Shown: in pieces, positions 9,049-21,116 of the stretch
Layout of the letters: the number at the start of each line of letters is the position of its first letter
Numbering within the stretch: position 1 is the stretch's first letter
From: Marinicella sediminis
GTDB taxonomy: Bacteria; Pseudomonadota; Gammaproteobacteria; Xanthomonadales; Marinicellaceae
DNA: 64,000 bases
Reading direction: 5' to 3'
Assembly (NCBI RefSeq): GCF_002000055.1
Contig: NZ_MVBD01000009.1
Location: forward strand, 62,001-126,000
Notes under the pieces: generated by a model
Databases searched by the model: none
What the model was told of the DNA's origin: nothing
What the model saw: the letters and a program-made list of their open reading frames with translations, nothing else
Made by a program: the position numbers and the translations under genes

Positions 9049-11658
9049 ATGGCTGAAAATTCGACTGATATAATCAAAATAAACATCGAAGATGAGATGC
9101 AAAAATCATACCTCGATTATTCGATGAGTGTGATCGTTGGGCGGGCTTTGCCTGACGTCAGAGATGGTTTGAAACCGGTGCATCGCCGGGTGTTATATGC
9201 GATGAACGTGCTCAACGTGAGCTGGAACAAGGCTCATAAAAAATCCGCCAGGGTGGTGGGTGATGTGATTGGTAAATACCATCCGCATGGTGACACCGCA
9301 GTATATGACACGATTGTGCGAATGGCGCAGCCGTTTTCCATGCGGTACATGCTGGTTGATGGTCAGGGTAACTTTGGTTCTGTGGATGGAGATTCTCCAG
9401 CTGCGATGCGATACACCGAAGTTAGGATGGCAAAAATTTCCCACGAAATGTTGGCCGACATTGACAAGGACACCGTTGATTTTATTCCCAATTACGATGA
9501 GACTGATACTGAGCCTGAAGTGTTGCCAACCCGCGTGCCGGCATTACTGGTTAATGGGTCGTCAGGCATCGCAGTGGGCATGGCCACCAACATACCTCCG
9601 CACAACCTTTCTGAAGTCATCAATGCGGTCATAGAAATGTCCGTTAATCCAGAGGCCACCCTGGATGACTTAATGGTTCATTTGCCGGGGCCTGACTTTC
9701 CTACAGCCGCGTTCATCAATGGTGCAGAAGGCATCAGAGAAGCTTATGAAACCGGCCGTGGCAAAATATACATGCGGGCCAGAACGGAAATTGAAACCGA
9801 TGATGCTTCCGGCAAACAGACCATTGTGGTTAATGAGCTGCCTTACCAGGTCAACAAGGCCCGGTTGATCGAAAAAGTGGCTGAACTGGTCAAACTGAAA
9901 AAAATAGAAGGCATCACTGCTTTGCGTGATGAGTCTGACAAGGACGGTATGCGGATTGTGTTCGAGTTGCGCCGTGGTGAAGTGGCTGAAGTGTTGTTGA
10001 ACAAACTTTATCAGCTGACTCAATTGCAAACTGTTTTTGGTATTAATATGGTTGCTCTGGTCAATGGTCAGCCAAGAACGCTCAGTTTGATGGAAATCTT
10101 GCATGAGTTCATCAAACACCGTCGTGAAGTGGTGGTTCGCCGTACCATTTATGAATTGAAAAAGGCCAGGGACCGGGCGCATGTATTAGAAGGCCTGGCA
10201 GTGGCACTGGCCAATATTGAAGAAATCATTGAGTTGATTAAACAGTCCAAGAATCCCACAGAAGCCAAAGAAAAGTTGCTGGCCAAGAAATGGGATTCGT
10301 CGTTGATTCAGGCCATGTTGGATGATGATGGTGACTTATGTCGTCCGGAGGATCTGGAAGATCAATATGGTTTCTTCAAAGAAGGATATCAGCTGTCGCC
10401 GATTCAGGCCAAAGCGATTCTCGACCTGCAATTGCACCGATTGACCGGGCTTGAGCAGGAAAAAATCACTGATGAATTCAAGGAAATCATTGGGCACATC
10501 AAAGAATACCTCGAAATCCTCACCAACCCCGATCGTTTGATGGAAGTGGTTCGTGAAGAGCTGGAGGAAATCAAAGAAAATTTCGGTGATGAGCGCCGCA
10601 CCGTGATCATGAACCGCCAGCGTCACCTGACCATGGAAGACCTGATCATTGAAGAAGATGTGGTGGTCACCTTGTCGCATGAAGGTTATGCCAAGATGCA
10701 ACAGGTTGATGTATACCGGGCGCAAACCCGTGGCGGTAAAGGTAAATCCGCCACTGCCATGAAAGATGAAGATTTCATTGAACGTCTGTGGGTGGCCAAC
10801 ACCCATGACACCTTGCTGTGTTTTAGTAACAAAGGGCAGGTTTACTGGTTGAAGGTGTATGAGTTGCCGATGGCCTCGCGCACAGCAAGAGGTAAGCCGC
10901 TGGTGAACTTGTTGCCGTTAGATAAAGACGAGAAGATCACTGCCATTTTGCCGGTCAGGGATTACGATGAAGATAAGTTTGTGTTTTTTGCCACGGCGAA
11001 AGGCGTGGTGAAGAAAACCCCGTTGTCAAACTTTTCCAGACCGCGAGCCAATGGCATCATCGGCCTGGGTCTGTTGGATGATGATCATTTGGTGAATGTT
11101 GAACTCACCAACGGTGACCAGGATGTGTTCCTGTTCTCCAGCTCTGGAAAATGCATCAGGTTCAATGAAACTGATGTGCGTTCAATGGGACGCACAGCGC
11201 GCGGTGTCAGGGGGATCACCCTCAAAGATAACCATCGGGTGGTTTCAATGTTTGTGGCAGAAGAAGGTAATGTATTGGTGTGCACTGAAAACGGTTTTGG
11301 TAAACAAACCAGGTTGGAAGAATTTTCCCGCATCAAACGTTCGGGTCAGGGTGTTATAGCCATACAGACCAGTGAGCGTAATGGTGCCTTGGTGGGTGCG
11401 TGTCAGGTGCTTCCTGAAGACCAGATCATGTTGATCAGTAACGGCGGCACCCTGGTCAGAACAGCGGTCAGTGGTATCTCAACTGTTGGTCGTAACACCC
11501 AGGGTGTGACATTGATTCGCTTGTCAGACAAGGAAAACCTGGTGAGTATAGCCAAAGTGGTTCATCTCGAAGGAGATGATGATGCCGACGCCGACGCCGA
11601 AGAAGATGCTGGTGCCAGCGATGAGGGAATGGCCTCAGGGGACGATAATGAATCGTAA
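9049..11658 (+). CDS. gyrA: DNA gyrase subunit A
   Basis: The breakage-reunion subunit of gyrase, 869 residues. The catalytic Tyr is Tyr122 in AAMRYTE. The quinolone-determining region reads [13 protein letters not shown], placing Thr at position 83 and Asp at 87 in E. coli numbering. Thr83 is a natural residue in some gammaproteobacteria and is not itself a known resistance change. The C-terminal beta-pinwheel carries the GyrA box QTRGGKGK, and the protein ends in an Asp/Glu/Ala-rich acidic tail. The stop overlaps the tpiA start by 11 bases, so tpiA is probably translated by coupling. Confidence 0.98.
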   Translation: MAENSTDIIKINIEDEMQKSYLDYSMSVIVGRALPDVRDGLKPVHRRVLYAMNVLNVSWNKAHKKSARVVGDVIGKYHPHGDTAVYDTIVRMAQPFSMRYMLVDGQGNFGSVDGDSPAAMRYTEVRMAKISHEMLADIDKDTVDFIPNYDETDTEPEVLPTRVPALLVNGSSGIAVGMATNIPPHNLSEVINAVIEMSVNPEATLDDLMVHLPGPDFPTAAFINGAEGIREAYETGRGKIYMRARTEIETDDASGKQTIVVNELPYQVNKARLIEKVAELVKLKKIEGITALRDESDKDGMRIVFELRRGEVAEVLLNKLYQLTQLQTVFGINMVALVNGQPRTLSLMEILHEFIKHRREVVVRRTIYELKKARDRAHVLEGLAVALANIEEIIELIKQSKNPTEAKEKLLAKKWDSSLIQAMLDDDGDLCRPEDLEDQYGFFKEGYQLSPIQAKAILDLQLHRLTGLEQEKITDEFKEIIGHIKEYLEILTNPDRLMEVVREELEEIKENFGDERRTVIMNRQRHLTMEDLIIEEDVVVTLSHEGYAKMQQVDVYRAQTRGGKGKSATAMKDEDFIERLWVANTHDTLLCFSNKGQVYWLKVYELPMASRTARGKPLVNLLPLDKDEKITAILPVRDYDEDKFVFFATAKGVVKKTPLSNFSRPRANGIIGLGLLDDDHLVNVELTNGDQDVFLFSSSGKCIRFNETDVRSMGRTARGVRGITLKDNHRVVSMFVAEEGNVLVCTENGFGKQTRLEEFSRIKRSGQGVIAIQTSERNGALVGACQVLPEDQIMLISNGGTLVRTAVSGISTVGRNTQGVTLIRLSDKENLVSIAKVVHLEGDDDADADAEEDAGASDEGMASGDDNES

Positions 11659-12421
11659 ACTGTTGGTTGCCGGCAACTGGAAAATGCATGGCTCCCTGGC
11701 TTTTGCCAGGGACATGATGGCCGGTTTGAAGTCTGGGTTACCCAATGACCCCGGCTTCGATGTGGCGGTTTTTCCGGTCTACATACATTTATATGAAGTG
11801 ATCAACAACAAGCCTGAAGGAATTTATTGTGGTGCACAAAATCTGAGTGAATATGACGATGGCGCCGTCACCGGAGAGGTCAGTGCGGCCATGCTACAAG
11901 ACCTGGGGTGCGATATGGTGCTGGTGGGGCATTCAGAGCGACGAACCATGCACAATGAACAGTCAGCTGAAGTGGCCAAAAAATTTGCCCAGGCCATCAA
12001 GCATAACCTCACCCCGGTATTGTGCGTGGGTGAGTCTTTGGTGCAGCGCCAGAGTGAACAAACTTTTGCTGTGGTATGGCAGCAGATTCAGGCGGTGATT
12101 GATGAAGTTGGGATGGCTGGTTTGGCCAGTGGTGTCATTGCATATGAGCCGGTTTGGGCCATAGGAACAGGGGAGACGGCCAGTGCGGCACAAGCACAGG
12201 AAGTTCATCAATTTATCCGTTCTCAATTGGCATCAAATGATGATACAATAGCGCGCCGCATCCGCATCCTCTATGGAGGAAGCTGTAAAGGTTCTAACGC
12301 ACATGAGCTTTTTTCGATGCCAGATGTTGATGGTGGCCTGATTGGAGGGGCTTCATTGACAGTCCGAGATTTTTTGGCAATTTGTGAGCAGGCAGACAAG
12401 TTGTCGCAAGGAGATAAATAA
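11648..12421 (+). CDS. tpiA: triosephosphate isomerase
   Basis: Interconverts dihydroxyacetone phosphate and glyceraldehyde-3-phosphate in glycolysis. The product is 257 residues. NWKMH contains the active-site Asn and Lys, VGHSERR the catalytic His and [11 protein letters not shown] the catalytic Glu; [12 protein letters not shown] and GGLIGGASL bind phosphate. The start at 11648 ([15 protein letters not shown]) matches the family. The open frame reaches back to 11576 only because it runs through gyrA. The gene overlaps gyrA by 11 bases and is followed directly by secG. Confidence 0.97.
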   Translation: MNRKLLVAGNWKMHGSLAFARDMMAGLKSGLPNDPGFDVAVFPVYIHLYEVINNKPEGIYCGAQNLSEYDDGAVTGEVSAAMLQDLGCDMVLVGHSERRTMHNEQSAEVAKKFAQAIKHNLTPVLCVGESLVQRQSEQTFAVVWQQIQAVIDEVGMAGLASGVIAYEPVWAIGTGETASAAQAQEVHQFIRSQLASNDDTIARRIRILYGGSCKGSNAHELFSMPDVDGGLIGGASLTVRDFLAICEQADKLSQGDK

Positions 12422-12937
12422 ATGACAATCAACTTTTTAAATATTTTTCAGGTCATTGTTGCGGTGGCACTGATTGGTTTTATTCTGATTCAGCGAGGCC
12501 CTGGTGCCACGGCTGGTTCTGCTTTTGGCGGCGGTGCTTCTGGTACTGTATTTGGCGCCAAAGGTTCTGGTTCATTCCTGACCAAGGCCACGGCCATCCT
12601 GGCCACGGCGTTTTTCATCATCACCATGCTGATTGCCATTGATGCCAGGGATACTTATTCGGCCACTGATGAAGCTGCTGAGCAGGATTTGGGGGTTTTT
12701 GGCACATTGGATGAAGTCACTCAGGAACCTGCCATTAATCCAGTCAATGAAGCACCGTCAACTGAGGCTGTGTTGGATGCCATTGATGCGGCTGATGAGA
12801 CAGCTGCTGAGGTGTTGGATGATGTTCAGCAAGCAGCAACTGACGTTCAGGAAGAAGCTGCTCAGGTCATTGATTCAAATACAGAAAACACAGAAAATAC
12901 AGCGTCTGAAGAAGATTCAGATGGTGGGAATAAGTAA
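12422..12937 (+). CDS. secG: preprotein translocase subunit SecG with extended acidic tail
   Basis: The small membrane subunit of SecYEG. Two membrane segments are visible at about residues 6-26 and 55-73, joined by the Gly-rich loop GPGATAGSAFGGGASGTVFG typical of SecG. The family is usually 75-120 residues; this one has 171 because of a long C-terminal region rich in Asp, Glu and Ala. The start codon follows the tpiA stop with no gap. The arrangement tpiA-secG-tRNA-Leu is common in gammaproteobacteria. Confidence 0.95.
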   Translation: MTINFLNIFQVIVAVALIGFILIQRGPGATAGSAFGGGASGTVFGAKGSGSFLTKATAILATAFFIITMLIAIDARDTYSATDEAAEQDLGVFGTLDEVTQEPAINPVNEAPSTEAVLDAIDAADETAAEVLDDVQQAATDVQEEAAQVIDSNTENTENTASEEDSDGGNK

Positions 12938-12960
12938 TAAGTAATTAAGTAATCCTCAAT

Positions 12961-12979
12961 AAGTGCCCTTTGGGTACTT
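12961..12979 (+). other. hairpin between secG and tRNA-Leu
   Basis: AAGTGCCC and GGGTACTT pair over eight positions (one G-T wobble) around a TTT loop. No run of T follows, so it is not a classical terminator. It may mark a processing site or an attenuator before the tRNA. Confidence 0.4.
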
Positions 12980-13018
12980 GTTATTGAAAGTCATGGCCTG
13001 CGGGTCATGCAAACACGT

Positions 13019-13104
13019 GCCGAAGTGGTGGAATTGGTAGACACGCTATCTTGAGGGGGTAGTGGCCAACGGTCGTGCCGGTTCAAGTCCGGCCTTCGGC
13101 ACCA
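13019..13104 (+). tRNA. tRNA-Leu (anticodon GAG)
   Basis: An 86-base class II tRNA with CCA encoded. The acceptor arms GCCGAAG (13019-13025) and CTTCGGC (13094-13100) pair fully. The anticodon loop TTGAGGG (13051-13057) is closed by a CTATC/GGTAG stem and gives anticodon GAG at 13053-13055. A long variable arm and the GTTCAAGTCC T-loop follow. Its position after secG matches E. coli leuU. Confidence 0.97.
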
Positions 13105-13136
13105 ATCTTTTTACATTTAAAATAGGGGATGGCTGA

Positions 13137-13493
13137 ATGATAGCACCATACTTTCCAATTTTATTGTTTCTGGCAGTATCTACCGGATTGGGCATTGCGC
13201 TCATGTCTCTGGGTTTGCTATTCGGAACCCGCAAAACCACTGATGAAAAAATTTCAGCTTACGAGTGTGGCTTTGAAGCCTTTGATGATGCTCACATGAA
13301 ATTTGATGTCAGGTTTTATCTGGTGGCCATTCTGTTCATTATCTTTGACCTTGAAATTGCCTTTCTGTTCCCCTGGTCCGTTGTGCTTGAAGAATTAGGC
13401 GCTTTTGGGTTGGTTTCTATGTTTATCTTTTTGATGTTGCTGGTGATAGGCTTTATCTATGAGTGGAAAAAAGGAGCGTTGGAATGGGAGTAG
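13137..13493 (+). CDS. nuoA: NADH-quinone oxidoreductase subunit A
   Basis: The first gene of the complex I operon; 118 residues with three membrane helices (about 5-28, 62-82 and 90-112). The family motif [21 protein letters not shown] and the [13 protein letters not shown]-type segment are present; the Cys of YECG lies in the loop near the quinone channel. An AGGGGATGG ribosome binding site precedes the ATG. The gene begins 33 bases after the tRNA, so its promoter is either upstream of the tRNA or hidden in this short gap. It overlaps nuoB by 10 bases. Confidence 0.97.
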   Translation: MIAPYFPILLFLAVSTGLGIALMSLGLLFGTRKTTDEKISAYECGFEAFDDAHMKFDVRFYLVAILFIIFDLEIAFLFPWSVVLEELGAFGLVSMFIFLMLLVIGFIYEWKKGALEWE

Positions 13494-13996
13494 TTGATAA
13501 CATCATTCAACCCGTTGTTGATCAGGGTTTTGAAAACAAAGGGTTTGTGACCACCACTGTTGATGCTTTGCTCAATGGTGCGAGGACTGGTTCGTTATGG
13601 CCCATGACCTTCGGTTTGGCCTGTTGTGCTGTAGAAATGATGCAGGCAGGTGCTTCACGGTACGATTTGGACCGCTTTGGGGTGATTTTCAGACCATCGC
13701 CCAGACAGTCTGATGTGATGATTGTCGCTGGAACTCTGGTCAATAAAATGGCTCCGGCTTTGCGCAAAGTATATGATCAGATGCCAGAGCCGAAGTACGT
13801 GATTTCCATGGGTTCCTGTGCCAACGGTGGCGGTTATTACCATTACTCCTATTCAGTGGTGAGGGGTTGTGACCGTGTGGTGCCGGTGGATATTTATGTG
13901 CCAGGTTGTCCGCCCACTGCAGAAGCCTTGATTTACGGTATTTTACAGTTACAAAAGAAAATCAAACGCACCAACACCATTTCCAGAACATCATGA
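13484..13996 (+). CDS. nuoB: NADH-quinone oxidoreductase subunit B
   Basis: A peripheral-arm subunit that carries cluster N2, the last electron carrier before quinone. Ligands are visible in [10 protein letters not shown] (tandem Cys), MGSCANGGG and [11 protein letters not shown]. The start at 13484 ([11 protein letters not shown]) is chosen because AAGGAGCG lies 6-13 bases upstream and the length of 170 residues fits the family; an in-frame ATG at 13463 lies further inside nuoA. It overlaps nuoA by 10 bases and nuoC by an ATGA. Confidence 0.97.
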   Translation: MGVVDNIIQPVVDQGFENKGFVTTTVDALLNGARTGSLWPMTFGLACCAVEMMQAGASRYDLDRFGVIFRPSPRQSDVMIVAGTLVNKMAPALRKVYDQMPEPKYVISMGSCANGGGYYHYSYSVVRGCDRVVPVDIYVPGCPPTAEALIYGILQLQKKIKRTNTISRTS

Positions 13997-14706
13997 GTAA
14001 TTACCGATATAAGTTAACCAAAGAGCTGGCAGAGCATTTCACTGATGTTCAGCTGGAGATTGAAGAAAGTGCTCACGGGGTGGTTTGCACGGTGCCGGTT
14101 GAGTCCTGGCTGGAAGTTGCCAAGACCTTGCGTGACGCCACGATTTTTCAGTTTGATCAGTGCATGGATGTATGTGGTGTTGATTATTTCACCTATGGTG
14201 AAGCCGAGTGGCAGACAGACGGTGTTTCATCAACTGGTTTCAGTCGTGGTGTCAATGCCAAAGGACCTGGACGGTTCTCCTGGCACGAACGACGTCAAGA
14301 AGCTATGCCAAAACGCTTTGCAGTGGTGGCTCAGTTGTTGTCTGTGCCGCATAACCGCCGCCTGACAATCAAGTGTTATGCCCCGGACGAGGGAATGTTA
14401 ATGGTCCCTTCTCTGGTTGATATCTGGCCAGGGGTGAATTGGTTTGAACGCGAAGCTTTTGATTTGTTCGGCATCATATTTAAAGGTCATCCTGATCTTC
14501 GTCGAATCCTGACAGACTATGGTTTCATTGGTCATCCGTTCAGAAAAGATTTTCCACTCATTGGTAATGTGGAAGTGGCTTATGACGAAGAAAAAGAACG
14601 GGTTGTATATCAACCAGTTAGCATCGAACCCAGGGTCCTGGTGCCGAAAACCATCAGGCGTGATTCACGTTATGTTGAGAGCATGAATGATCAGGAGACT
14701 TCCTAA
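13993..14706 (+). CDS. nuoC: NADH-quinone oxidoreductase subunit C
   Basis: The 30-kDa peripheral-arm subunit, 237 residues, separate from nuoD; in enterobacteria the two are fused. The signature [29 protein letters not shown] is present near residues 150-180. The start at 13993 gives [12 protein letters not shown] and forms an ATGA overlap with nuoB; the open frame reaches back to 13906 inside nuoB. The TAATG overlap with nuoD indicates coupled translation. Confidence 0.96.
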   Translation: MSNYRYKLTKELAEHFTDVQLEIEESAHGVVCTVPVESWLEVAKTLRDATIFQFDQCMDVCGVDYFTYGEAEWQTDGVSSTGFSRGVNAKGPGRFSWHERRQEAMPKRFAVVAQLLSVPHNRRLTIKCYAPDEGMLMVPSLVDIWPGVNWFEREAFDLFGIIFKGHPDLRRILTDYGFIGHPFRKDFPLIGNVEVAYDEEKERVVYQPVSIEPRVLVPKTIRRDSRYVESMNDQETS

Positions 14707-15959
14707 TGTCTGAGATTAAAAACTATACAATGAATTTCGGTCCGCAGCATCCGGCAGCACATGGTGTGTTGCGACTCATTCTTGAGTTGGATGGTGAGGT
14801 TGTCGAGCACGCTGACCCTCATGTTGGTTTGTTGCACCGTGGTACTGAAAAGCTGGCTGAAAGCAAACCTTACAATCAGTCTATTGGTTACATGGACCGG
14901 CTGGATTATGTCTCAATGATGTGTAATGAACATGCTTATGTGCGTGGCATTGAACAGTTGCTGAACATCGAGGCGCCCATCCGTGCTCAATACATCAGAA
15001 CCATGTTTGATGAGATCACTCGCATCAGAAATCACCTGATGTGGATTGGAACCCATGGCCTGGATCTCGGCGCCATGGCTCTGTTTCTTTATGCATTCCG
15101 TGAGCGTGAACATTGTATGGACATGTACGAAGCCGTTTCAGGTGCGCGGATGCATGCGACCTATTACCGGCCTGGTGGTGTTTATCGGGATTTGCCTGAA
15201 CGCATGCCGCAATATGCCGAGAGTAAATGGACCAAAGGCAAGAACCTGGCTTATGTGAATGAATGGCGTGAAGGTTCACTACTTGATTTCATTGAAGCAT
15301 TTGCCAATGATTTCACCTCTAAGATTGATGAGTACCGAACCCTGTTGCAAGACAACCGTATATGGAAGCAAAGAACTGTGGGTATCGGTGTGGTTTCTCC
15401 AGAACAAGCCAAGGCCTGGGGATTTTCTGGTCCGATGCTCAGAGGCAGTGGTGTGGCTTGGGACTTGAGGAAAAAGCAAACCTATGCGGCCTACGATAAG
15501 GTTGATTTTGACATTCCAGTGGGTGTCAATGGTGATTGTTATGACCGTTATCTGGTACGTATGGAAGAAATGGTTCAGTCAACCCGCATCATTAAACAAT
15601 GTGTAGAGTGGCTGAAACACAATCCGGGTCCGGTGATGGTTGATGAGTTTAAAGTGGCACCACCCAGTCGGGAAATGATGAAAGAAGACATGGAGTCGAT
15701 GATTCATCACTTTAAACTGTTTACCGAGGGTTATACCGTGCCGGCTGGTGAAGTTTATGCCGCAGTAGAGGCACCCAAGGGTGAGTTTGGTGTGTATCTG
15801 ATTTCAGATGACTCAAACAAACCTTTCAGAATGAAATTACGCGCCCCGGGCTTTGCTCATTTATCGGCCATGAATGACATGGTCAAAGGTCACATGTTGG
15901 CTGATGTGGTGGCAGTAATTGGAACCATGGACATTGTATTTGGGGAGATCGATCGATAA
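14706..15959 (+). CDS. nuoD: NADH-quinone oxidoreductase subunit D
   Basis: The 49-kDa subunit, 417 residues, which forms the quinone-binding cavity with NuoB. Family landmarks are [28 protein letters not shown] and the C-terminal [33 protein letters not shown]. The conserved His in GPQHPAAHG and the Tyr in the [15 protein letters not shown] region line the quinone site. It is coupled to nuoC and nuoE by one-base TAATG overlaps. Confidence 0.98.
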   Translation: MSEIKNYTMNFGPQHPAAHGVLRLILELDGEVVEHADPHVGLLHRGTEKLAESKPYNQSIGYMDRLDYVSMMCNEHAYVRGIEQLLNIEAPIRAQYIRTMFDEITRIRNHLMWIGTHGLDLGAMALFLYAFREREHCMDMYEAVSGARMHATYYRPGGVYRDLPERMPQYAESKWTKGKNLAYVNEWREGSLLDFIEAFANDFTSKIDEYRTLLQDNRIWKQRTVGIGVVSPEQAKAWGFSGPMLRGSGVAWDLRKKQTYAAYDKVDFDIPVGVNGDCYDRYLVRMEEMVQSTRIIKQCVEWLKHNPGPVMVDEFKVAPPSREMMKEDMESMIHHFKLFTEGYTVPAGEVYAAVEAPKGEFGVYLISDDSNKPFRMKLRAPGFAHLSAMNDMVKGHMLADVVAVIGTMDIVFGEIDR

Positions 15960-16486
15960 TGTATCAAGTCAATCCACAATCAAACGACAAAACCCTGGCC
16001 AACGAATTGTTGACAGGGGAAACCAGAGCCCATATTGATGAATGGCTCAGTAAATACCCGCATGATCAACGCCGGTCAGCTGTGATCGGAGCTTTGCATG
16101 CAGCGCAGGACCAAAACGGTGGCTGGCTGAGTCAGGAGATCATGCAGGCGGTGGCTCAATACCTGGAGATTCCTCCGGTTTGGGTATATGAAGCTGCTAA
16201 CTTTTATTCCATGTTTTTCACCAAACCATCCGGGAAAAATAAGGTTGCAATTTGCACCAATATTTCCTGTATGTTACGCGGTTCAGAAAAAGTGGTTAAG
16301 TATGCAGAACAAAAACTGGGCATTAAGTTGGGTGAGACCACGCCAGACGGTCAGATCACGCTGGTCAAGGAAGAAGAGTGTGTGGCTGCTTGTACAGGCG
16401 CGCCAATGATGATCATCAATGGTCATTACCACGAAAATCTGACTGAAGAAAAAATCGATGAATTACTCGGAGGGCTGAATTCATGA
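15959..16486 (+). CDS. nuoE: NADH-quinone oxidoreductase subunit E
   Basis: The 24-kDa subunit with the thioredoxin-fold [2Fe-2S] cluster N1a. The four Cys ligands are in CTNISC and, about 35 residues later, [12 protein letters not shown]. The length of 175 residues is normal. The N-terminal helical part contains [13 protein letters not shown], typical of the family. The ATG overlaps the nuoD stop, and the 3' end overlaps nuoF. Confidence 0.96.
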   Translation: MYQVNPQSNDKTLANELLTGETRAHIDEWLSKYPHDQRRSAVIGALHAAQDQNGGWLSQEIMQAVAQYLEIPPVWVYEAANFYSMFFTKPSGKNKVAICTNISCMLRGSEKVVKYAEQKLGIKLGETTPDGQITLVKEEECVAACTGAPMMIINGHYHENLTEEKIDELLGGLNS

Positions 16487-17760
16487 CTGAATTGAACGTC
16501 TGTCTGAACCCTGATAAGGATCATTCTCTGCAGAATTATCTGCAGAAGGGTGGTTATCAGGCCTGGAAGAAAATATTGGCGGAAAAAACCGATCAGAACG
16601 AAATTATTGACACGGTCAAAGCCAGTGCCTTGCGCGGCCGAGGCGGGGCAGGATTCCCAACAGGTCTGAAATGGAGCTTCATGCCCAAAGATGCACCTGG
16701 CCAAAAATATGTGTTGTGTAATTCAGATGAATCTGAGCCAGGCACATGTCATGACCGGGACATTTTGAGGTACAACCCTCATGCCGTGATTGAAGGCATG
16801 GCCATTGGCGGATATGCCATGGGTGCAACCGTGGGTTACAACTACCTGCGTGGTGAATTCCATCATGAGCCCTTTGAGAATTTTGAAGCGGCATTAAAAG
16901 AAGCCTATGACGCTGGTTTACTGGGCCGTAATATTCAAGATTCCGGAGTGGATTTTGATCTGTATGCGGTACACGGTGCCGGTGCTTATATTTGTGGTGA
17001 AGAAACCGCATTGATGGAGTCTTTGGAAGGTAAGAAAGGTCAACCCAGGTTCAAGCCGCCATTTCCTGCCAATTTTGGTATTTATGGCAAACCAACCACC
17101 ATCAACAACACCGAGTCATTTGCCTCAGTACCTGCCATCATGCGCAATGGTGCTGAATGGTTCCTGGAGTTAGGAAAGCCGAACAATGGTGGGGTGAAAA
17201 TTTTCTCGGTTTCCGGCCATGTCAACAAACCAGGTAACTATGAAATACCGCTGGGTACACCGTTCAAAGATTTGCTGGAATTGGCTGGTGGTGTACTGGA
17301 TGGTAAGAAACTCAAAGCGGTGATCCCAGGGGGGTCATCCATGAAAGTATTGCCAGCCGAAGTGATGATGGGCATCACCATGGACTTTGACGCCATTGGA
17401 CAAGCCGGCTCCGGATTGGGTTCCGGTGCAGTGATTGTGATGGCAGAAGGCACCTGTATGGTGGAAGTTTGTCACCGGCTGTCCCGTTTTTACTACATGG
17501 AATCATGTGGCCAATGCACCCCTTGCCGTGAAGGAACGGGCTGGATGTACCGCGTATTGACTCGCATCCTTGAAGGCAAAGGCGAAGAGCAGGACATTGA
17601 AATGCTGAAACAGGCAGCTGGCCAGATTGAAGGTCATACCATTTGTGCATTTGGTGAAGCAGCAGCCTGGCCAGTCCAGGGCATTTTGAAATATTACTGG
17701 GATGAATTTGAATATTTTGTGGAACACAAAAAAGCAATGAATGAGAGGTTTACTTCATGA
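16483..17760 (+). CDS. nuoF: NADH-quinone oxidoreductase subunit F
   Basis: The NADH-oxidising subunit, 425 residues. [13 protein letters not shown] binds FMN and [19 protein letters not shown] follows, and [19 protein letters not shown] completes the nucleotide site. The [4Fe-4S] N3 ligands are in [13 protein letters not shown] and HTICAFG. The family usually reads ICALGD at the last motif; here it is ICAFGE, a mild variation. The start overlaps the nuoE stop by 4 bases. Confidence 0.97.
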   Translation: MTELNVCLNPDKDHSLQNYLQKGGYQAWKKILAEKTDQNEIIDTVKASALRGRGGAGFPTGLKWSFMPKDAPGQKYVLCNSDESEPGTCHDRDILRYNPHAVIEGMAIGGYAMGATVGYNYLRGEFHHEPFENFEAALKEAYDAGLLGRNIQDSGVDFDLYAVHGAGAYICGEETALMESLEGKKGQPRFKPPFPANFGIYGKPTTINNTESFASVPAIMRNGAEWFLELGKPNNGGVKIFSVSGHVNKPGNYEIPLGTPFKDLLELAGGVLDGKKLKAVIPGGSSMKVLPAEVMMGITMDFDAIGQAGSGLGSGAVIVMAEGTCMVEVCHRLSRFYYMESCGQCTPCREGTGWMYRVLTRILEGKGEEQDIEMLKQAAGQIEGHTICAFGEAAAWPVQGILKYYWDEFEYFVEHKKAMNERFTS

Positions 17761-20090
17761 CCGATACCACCAATCAAGTGGCTGACAACACAGTAACCAT
17801 TGAAATTGATGGTCAGCCTGTGAAAGCCGATAAAGGCAGCATGATCATTGAGGCTGCTGATAAACAGGGCATCAAAATCCCCAGGTTCTGCTACCACAAA
17901 AAACTGTCCATTGCCGCCAATTGCCGGATGTGTATGGTGGATGTCGAGAAAGCCCCCAAGCCATTACCTGCATGTGCCACACCCGTGATGGATGGCATGA
18001 AGGTTTATACGCAATCGAAAAGAGCCACCGATGCACAGCGAAATGTGATGGAGTTTCTGTTGATCAATCACCCGTTGGATTGTCCAATTTGTGACCAGGG
18101 CGGTGAATGTGAATTACAGGATGTGTCCATGGGTTATGGTCGGGATGTATCACGATATGTAGACTCGAAAAGGGTGGTCAAAGATGAGAATCTGGGATCA
18201 CTGATAGCCACTGACATGACCCGATGTATTTTGTGTACCCGTTGTGTGCGGTTTCTGAATGAAATTGCCGGTACTGATGAGCTGGGTGGAATCGGGCGTG
18301 GTGATCGTACCAACATCAGCACGGCTGTGGGCGCTTCGGTTGGTTCAGAAATGTCAGGCAATGTCATTGATTTATGTCCGGTTGGAGCCCTGACCAATAA
18401 ACCCTTCAGATACAAAGCCCGTGCCTGGGAATTGATGGCCACTTCAGCCATTGCCATGCATGATGGAGTGGGTTCAAACCTGTACTATCACACCAGAAAT
18501 GGCGATATCTTGAGAACCGTACCTCAGGACAATGAAGCCATCAATGAAGCATGGATTGCTGATCGTGACAGGTATGGAATTCATGGTTTGAAAAATCAGG
18601 AAAATCGAGTCACCCAACCCATGATCAAAGAAAATGGTCAATGGCGTGAAGCCAGTTGGGAAGATGCTCTGAATATGCTGGTTAACCAATTCAAAAAGTT
18701 TGATGGCGATGAAATTGCACTGTATACCTCCAACTACGCCACCACAGAAGAATATCACCTGTTAAAACAATTGTTTGATCACTTGGGCAGCCATCATCAC
18801 GAGCACCGCATTCACATGACTGATTTCAGTGAACATGATCGCATGCCACGGGTTGATGTTGCATTGGCTGATGTGGCAGAACAACAGAAAATAGTGATTG
18901 TCGGTGGTCATATCCGTCATGAACAGCCCATTTTGAACCACAAAATCAGACAAGCCTGGTTGGCTGGTGCAACAGTGTCTTCATTCGGCCCACAGGCATT
19001 TGCTCCAAATTATGACCTGCTACATGACTTTACTGGTAATTCAATCAATTGGGTGAAGCAACTGGCTTCATTGGCAAAAAGTGTGGCTGAAATCAGCCAA
19101 CAAAAACCAACCGGACAATTGGCTGATTGGGTGATGGAACAAAAAACCGATGAAGACATCAATCACCTGGCCAAACAACTGTTGAAAAAAGACACCTGTG
19201 CGTTGTTTGTGATCGGACAGATCAGTGAGCAGCACCCTCAGGCTAACATGATCAAAGCATTGACTGCCTGGCTGGCACAGGTCACTGGTGGCAAAGTCAA
19301 TGAGCTGTTTACTGGTGCCAATGCAGTGGGTGCACATCAGGCAGGTTTGTTTGCCGATGGTGACATCAAGCAAAAAGAACACCGGTTGAATTTGATTTAT
19401 CAAGCAGAAATCCAGGATTTTGCGGATCAGGCATCTATAAAAAATTCTTTAACAAACAGTGACTTTTGTGTTGCATTTAATGCATTTTGTGATGATGCGC
19501 TCAAAGCGAGGGTTGATCTGATTTTGCCGATTGCTTTACTGCCGGAAGTGACCGGGAGTATGACCAACAATTATGCACAGCGACAAGTCACTATGGTGGC
19601 TCAACGATCGCCTGGTGAAACCAAACCTGGTTGGCGGGTACTTAGGGTACTGGGTAATTTGATGGGTTTTGATGGCTTTGATTATGAAGACATTAACGAT
19701 GTGATGTCCAAAACTGAGCGGTACCAGGCTGAACCTGCCATCATCCATCAGGATTGCAAAGTGCTACAACCAGCGGTCAAAGGCCTTGCGTTATATCCTC
19801 ATCAGGGGATTTATGACGGTGATCAACTGGTTCGCAGGTCACAGCCATTACAAGATTCGGTATTGGCTACCAGTGACACGGTTTGTGTCAACCCCAGTGA
19901 TTTATTATCAATTGGCTTTAACGAAGGTGATTTGGTTTCGGTTGAGCAGGGCGGTCGTTATGCTGAACTCACCCTGTCTGTATCGGATCAGGTGCCTGAA
20001 GGTTCTGCCGTGGTGAACATGGGGAGAAGCAGCAGTCTTAATATCGATGCGGGAGACCTGAGTGTAGGCATCATAGGAGCACAATCATGA
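17757..20090 (+). CDS. nuoG: NADH-quinone oxidoreductase subunit G
   Basis: The 75-kDa iron-sulfur subunit, 777 residues. The N-terminal domain binds a [2Fe-2S] cluster ([16 protein letters not shown]), then His/Cys-coordinated [4Fe-4S] ([13 protein letters not shown]) and another [4Fe-4S] ([10 protein letters not shown]). The C-terminal part is a molybdopterin-oxidoreductase-like domain (about residues 220-680). No CxxCxxxC N7 motif stands out at the start of that domain. Overlaps of 4 bases link it to nuoF and nuoH. Confidence 0.96.
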   Translation: MTDTTNQVADNTVTIEIDGQPVKADKGSMIIEAADKQGIKIPRFCYHKKLSIAANCRMCMVDVEKAPKPLPACATPVMDGMKVYTQSKRATDAQRNVMEFLLINHPLDCPICDQGGECELQDVSMGYGRDVSRYVDSKRVVKDENLGSLIATDMTRCILCTRCVRFLNEIAGTDELGGIGRGDRTNISTAVGASVGSEMSGNVIDLCPVGALTNKPFRYKARAWELMATSAIAMHDGVGSNLYYHTRNGDILRTVPQDNEAINEAWIADRDRYGIHGLKNQENRVTQPMIKENGQWREASWEDALNMLVNQFKKFDGDEIALYTSNYATTEEYHLLKQLFDHLGSHHHEHRIHMTDFSEHDRMPRVDVALADVAEQQKIVIVGGHIRHEQPILNHKIRQAWLAGATVSSFGPQAFAPNYDLLHDFTGNSINWVKQLASLAKSVAEISQQKPTGQLADWVMEQKTDEDINHLAKQLLKKDTCALFVIGQISEQHPQANMIKALTAWLAQVTGGKVNELFTGANAVGAHQAGLFADGDIKQKEHRLNLIYQAEIQDFADQASIKNSLTNSDFCVAFNAFCDDALKARVDLILPIALLPEVTGSMTNNYAQRQVTMVAQRSPGETKPGWRVLRVLGNLMGFDGFDYEDINDVMSKTERYQAEPAIIHQDCKVLQPAVKGLALYPHQGIYDGDQLVRRSQPLQDSVLATSDTVCVNPSDLLSIGFNEGDLVSVEQGGRYAELTLSVSDQVPEGSAVVNMGRSSSLNIDAGDLSVGIIGAQS

Positions 20091-21100
20091 TGGAATTATT
20101 GGAATTTCTGATATTTGATAATCTGATTTACATTCTGGCTATTGTGCTTGGGGTGATCCTTACGGTGGCATATCTGACGTATTTTGAGCGGAAAGTGATC
20201 GCTTTTATGCACGTCAGAATGGGGCCCAACCGGGTAGGCCCCAGAGGTTTGTTGCAGCCTTTCGCCGATGTGTTGAAGTTATTAACCAAAGAAATCATTT
20301 TCCCTAAAAATGCCAACAAATTCCTGTTTTTGATTGCGCCAATCATTACCCTGGCAACTGCGTTTGCTGCCTGGGCTGTGGTGCCATTCGCCGATGGAAT
20401 GGTGTTGGCTGACATCAATGCCGGTCTGGTTTATGTGCTGGCCATGACTTCGCTGGGTGTTTATGGGGTGATCATTGCAGGTTGGGCATCGAATTCTAAA
20501 TATGCCTTATTGGGAGCCTTGCGTTCGGCAGCACAAATCGTTTCTTATGAAATTGCCATGGGATTTGCTTTGGTCGGGGTATTGGTTGCTGCAGGCAGTC
20601 TGAACCTGTCAGAAATTGTTCGTGGACAAGAGGGTGGTTTGGTTCACTGGTACATCTGGCCACTATTGCCTTTGTTTTTGATTTACTATATTTCCGGTGT
20701 GGCAGAGACGAACCGGGCTCCATTTGACGTGGCAGAAGGTGAATCTGAAATTGTGGCTGGCTTCCATGTGGAATACTCCGGGGCTGCTTTTGCACTGTTT
20801 TTCCTGGGTGAATATGCCAATATGATCATCATTTCTGCGCTCACCGCATTGATGTTTCTGGGTGGCTGGTATTCACCATTCACCGGTGACAGCTGGATTG
20901 CTCAACCGAGTATTTTCTGGTTCCTGGGTAAAACCTCAATTTTTCTGTATGCATATTTCTGGTTAAGGGCTTCACTGCCTCGCTATCGTTATGACCAAAT
21001 CATGCGTTTGGGCTGGAAAGTCTTTATCCCCATTACCATTGTGTGGATCTTTGTGGTCGCTGTGATGAAAGTCTATCACGTGGGCCCCTGGTGGAACTGA
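20087..21100 (+). CDS. nuoH: NADH-quinone oxidoreductase subunit H
   Basis: A membrane-arm subunit at the quinone channel, 337 residues with about eight helices. [36 protein letters not shown] is diagnostic, as is [27 protein letters not shown]. The ATG overlaps the nuoG stop as ATGA; a second ATG follows immediately at 20090. Confidence 0.97.
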   Translation: MMELLEFLIFDNLIYILAIVLGVILTVAYLTYFERKVIAFMHVRMGPNRVGPRGLLQPFADVLKLLTKEIIFPKNANKFLFLIAPIITLATAFAAWAVVPFADGMVLADINAGLVYVLAMTSLGVYGVIIAGWASNSKYALLGALRSAAQIVSYEIAMGFALVGVLVAAGSLNLSEIVRGQEGGLVHWYIWPLLPLFLIYYISGVAETNRAPFDVAEGESEIVAGFHVEYSGAAFALFFLGEYANMIIISALTALMFLGGWYSPFTGDSWIAQPSIFWFLGKTSIFLYAYFWLRASLPRYRYDQIMRLGWKVFIPITIVWIFVVAVMKVYHVGPWWN

Positions 21101-21116
21101 TTGTTAGAGAAATAGA

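Noticed and set aside
9670-10182. Reverse-strand open frame of 170 codons inside gyrA
   Set aside because: It is an antisense shadow of a confirmed gyrase gene, with no domain or start signal.
11572-11605. Short GCCGAC tandem near the gyrA end
   Set aside because: It is a few codons for Asp and Ala in the acidic tail, too short to call a repeat element.
11576-11647. Earlier start of tpiA inside gyrA
   Set aside because: The added residues come from the gyrA acidic tail read in another frame; the true N-terminus [15 protein letters not shown] starts at 11648.
13906-13992. Earlier start of nuoC
   Set aside because: It lies wholly inside nuoB in another frame; the ATGA overlap start at 13993 matches the family.
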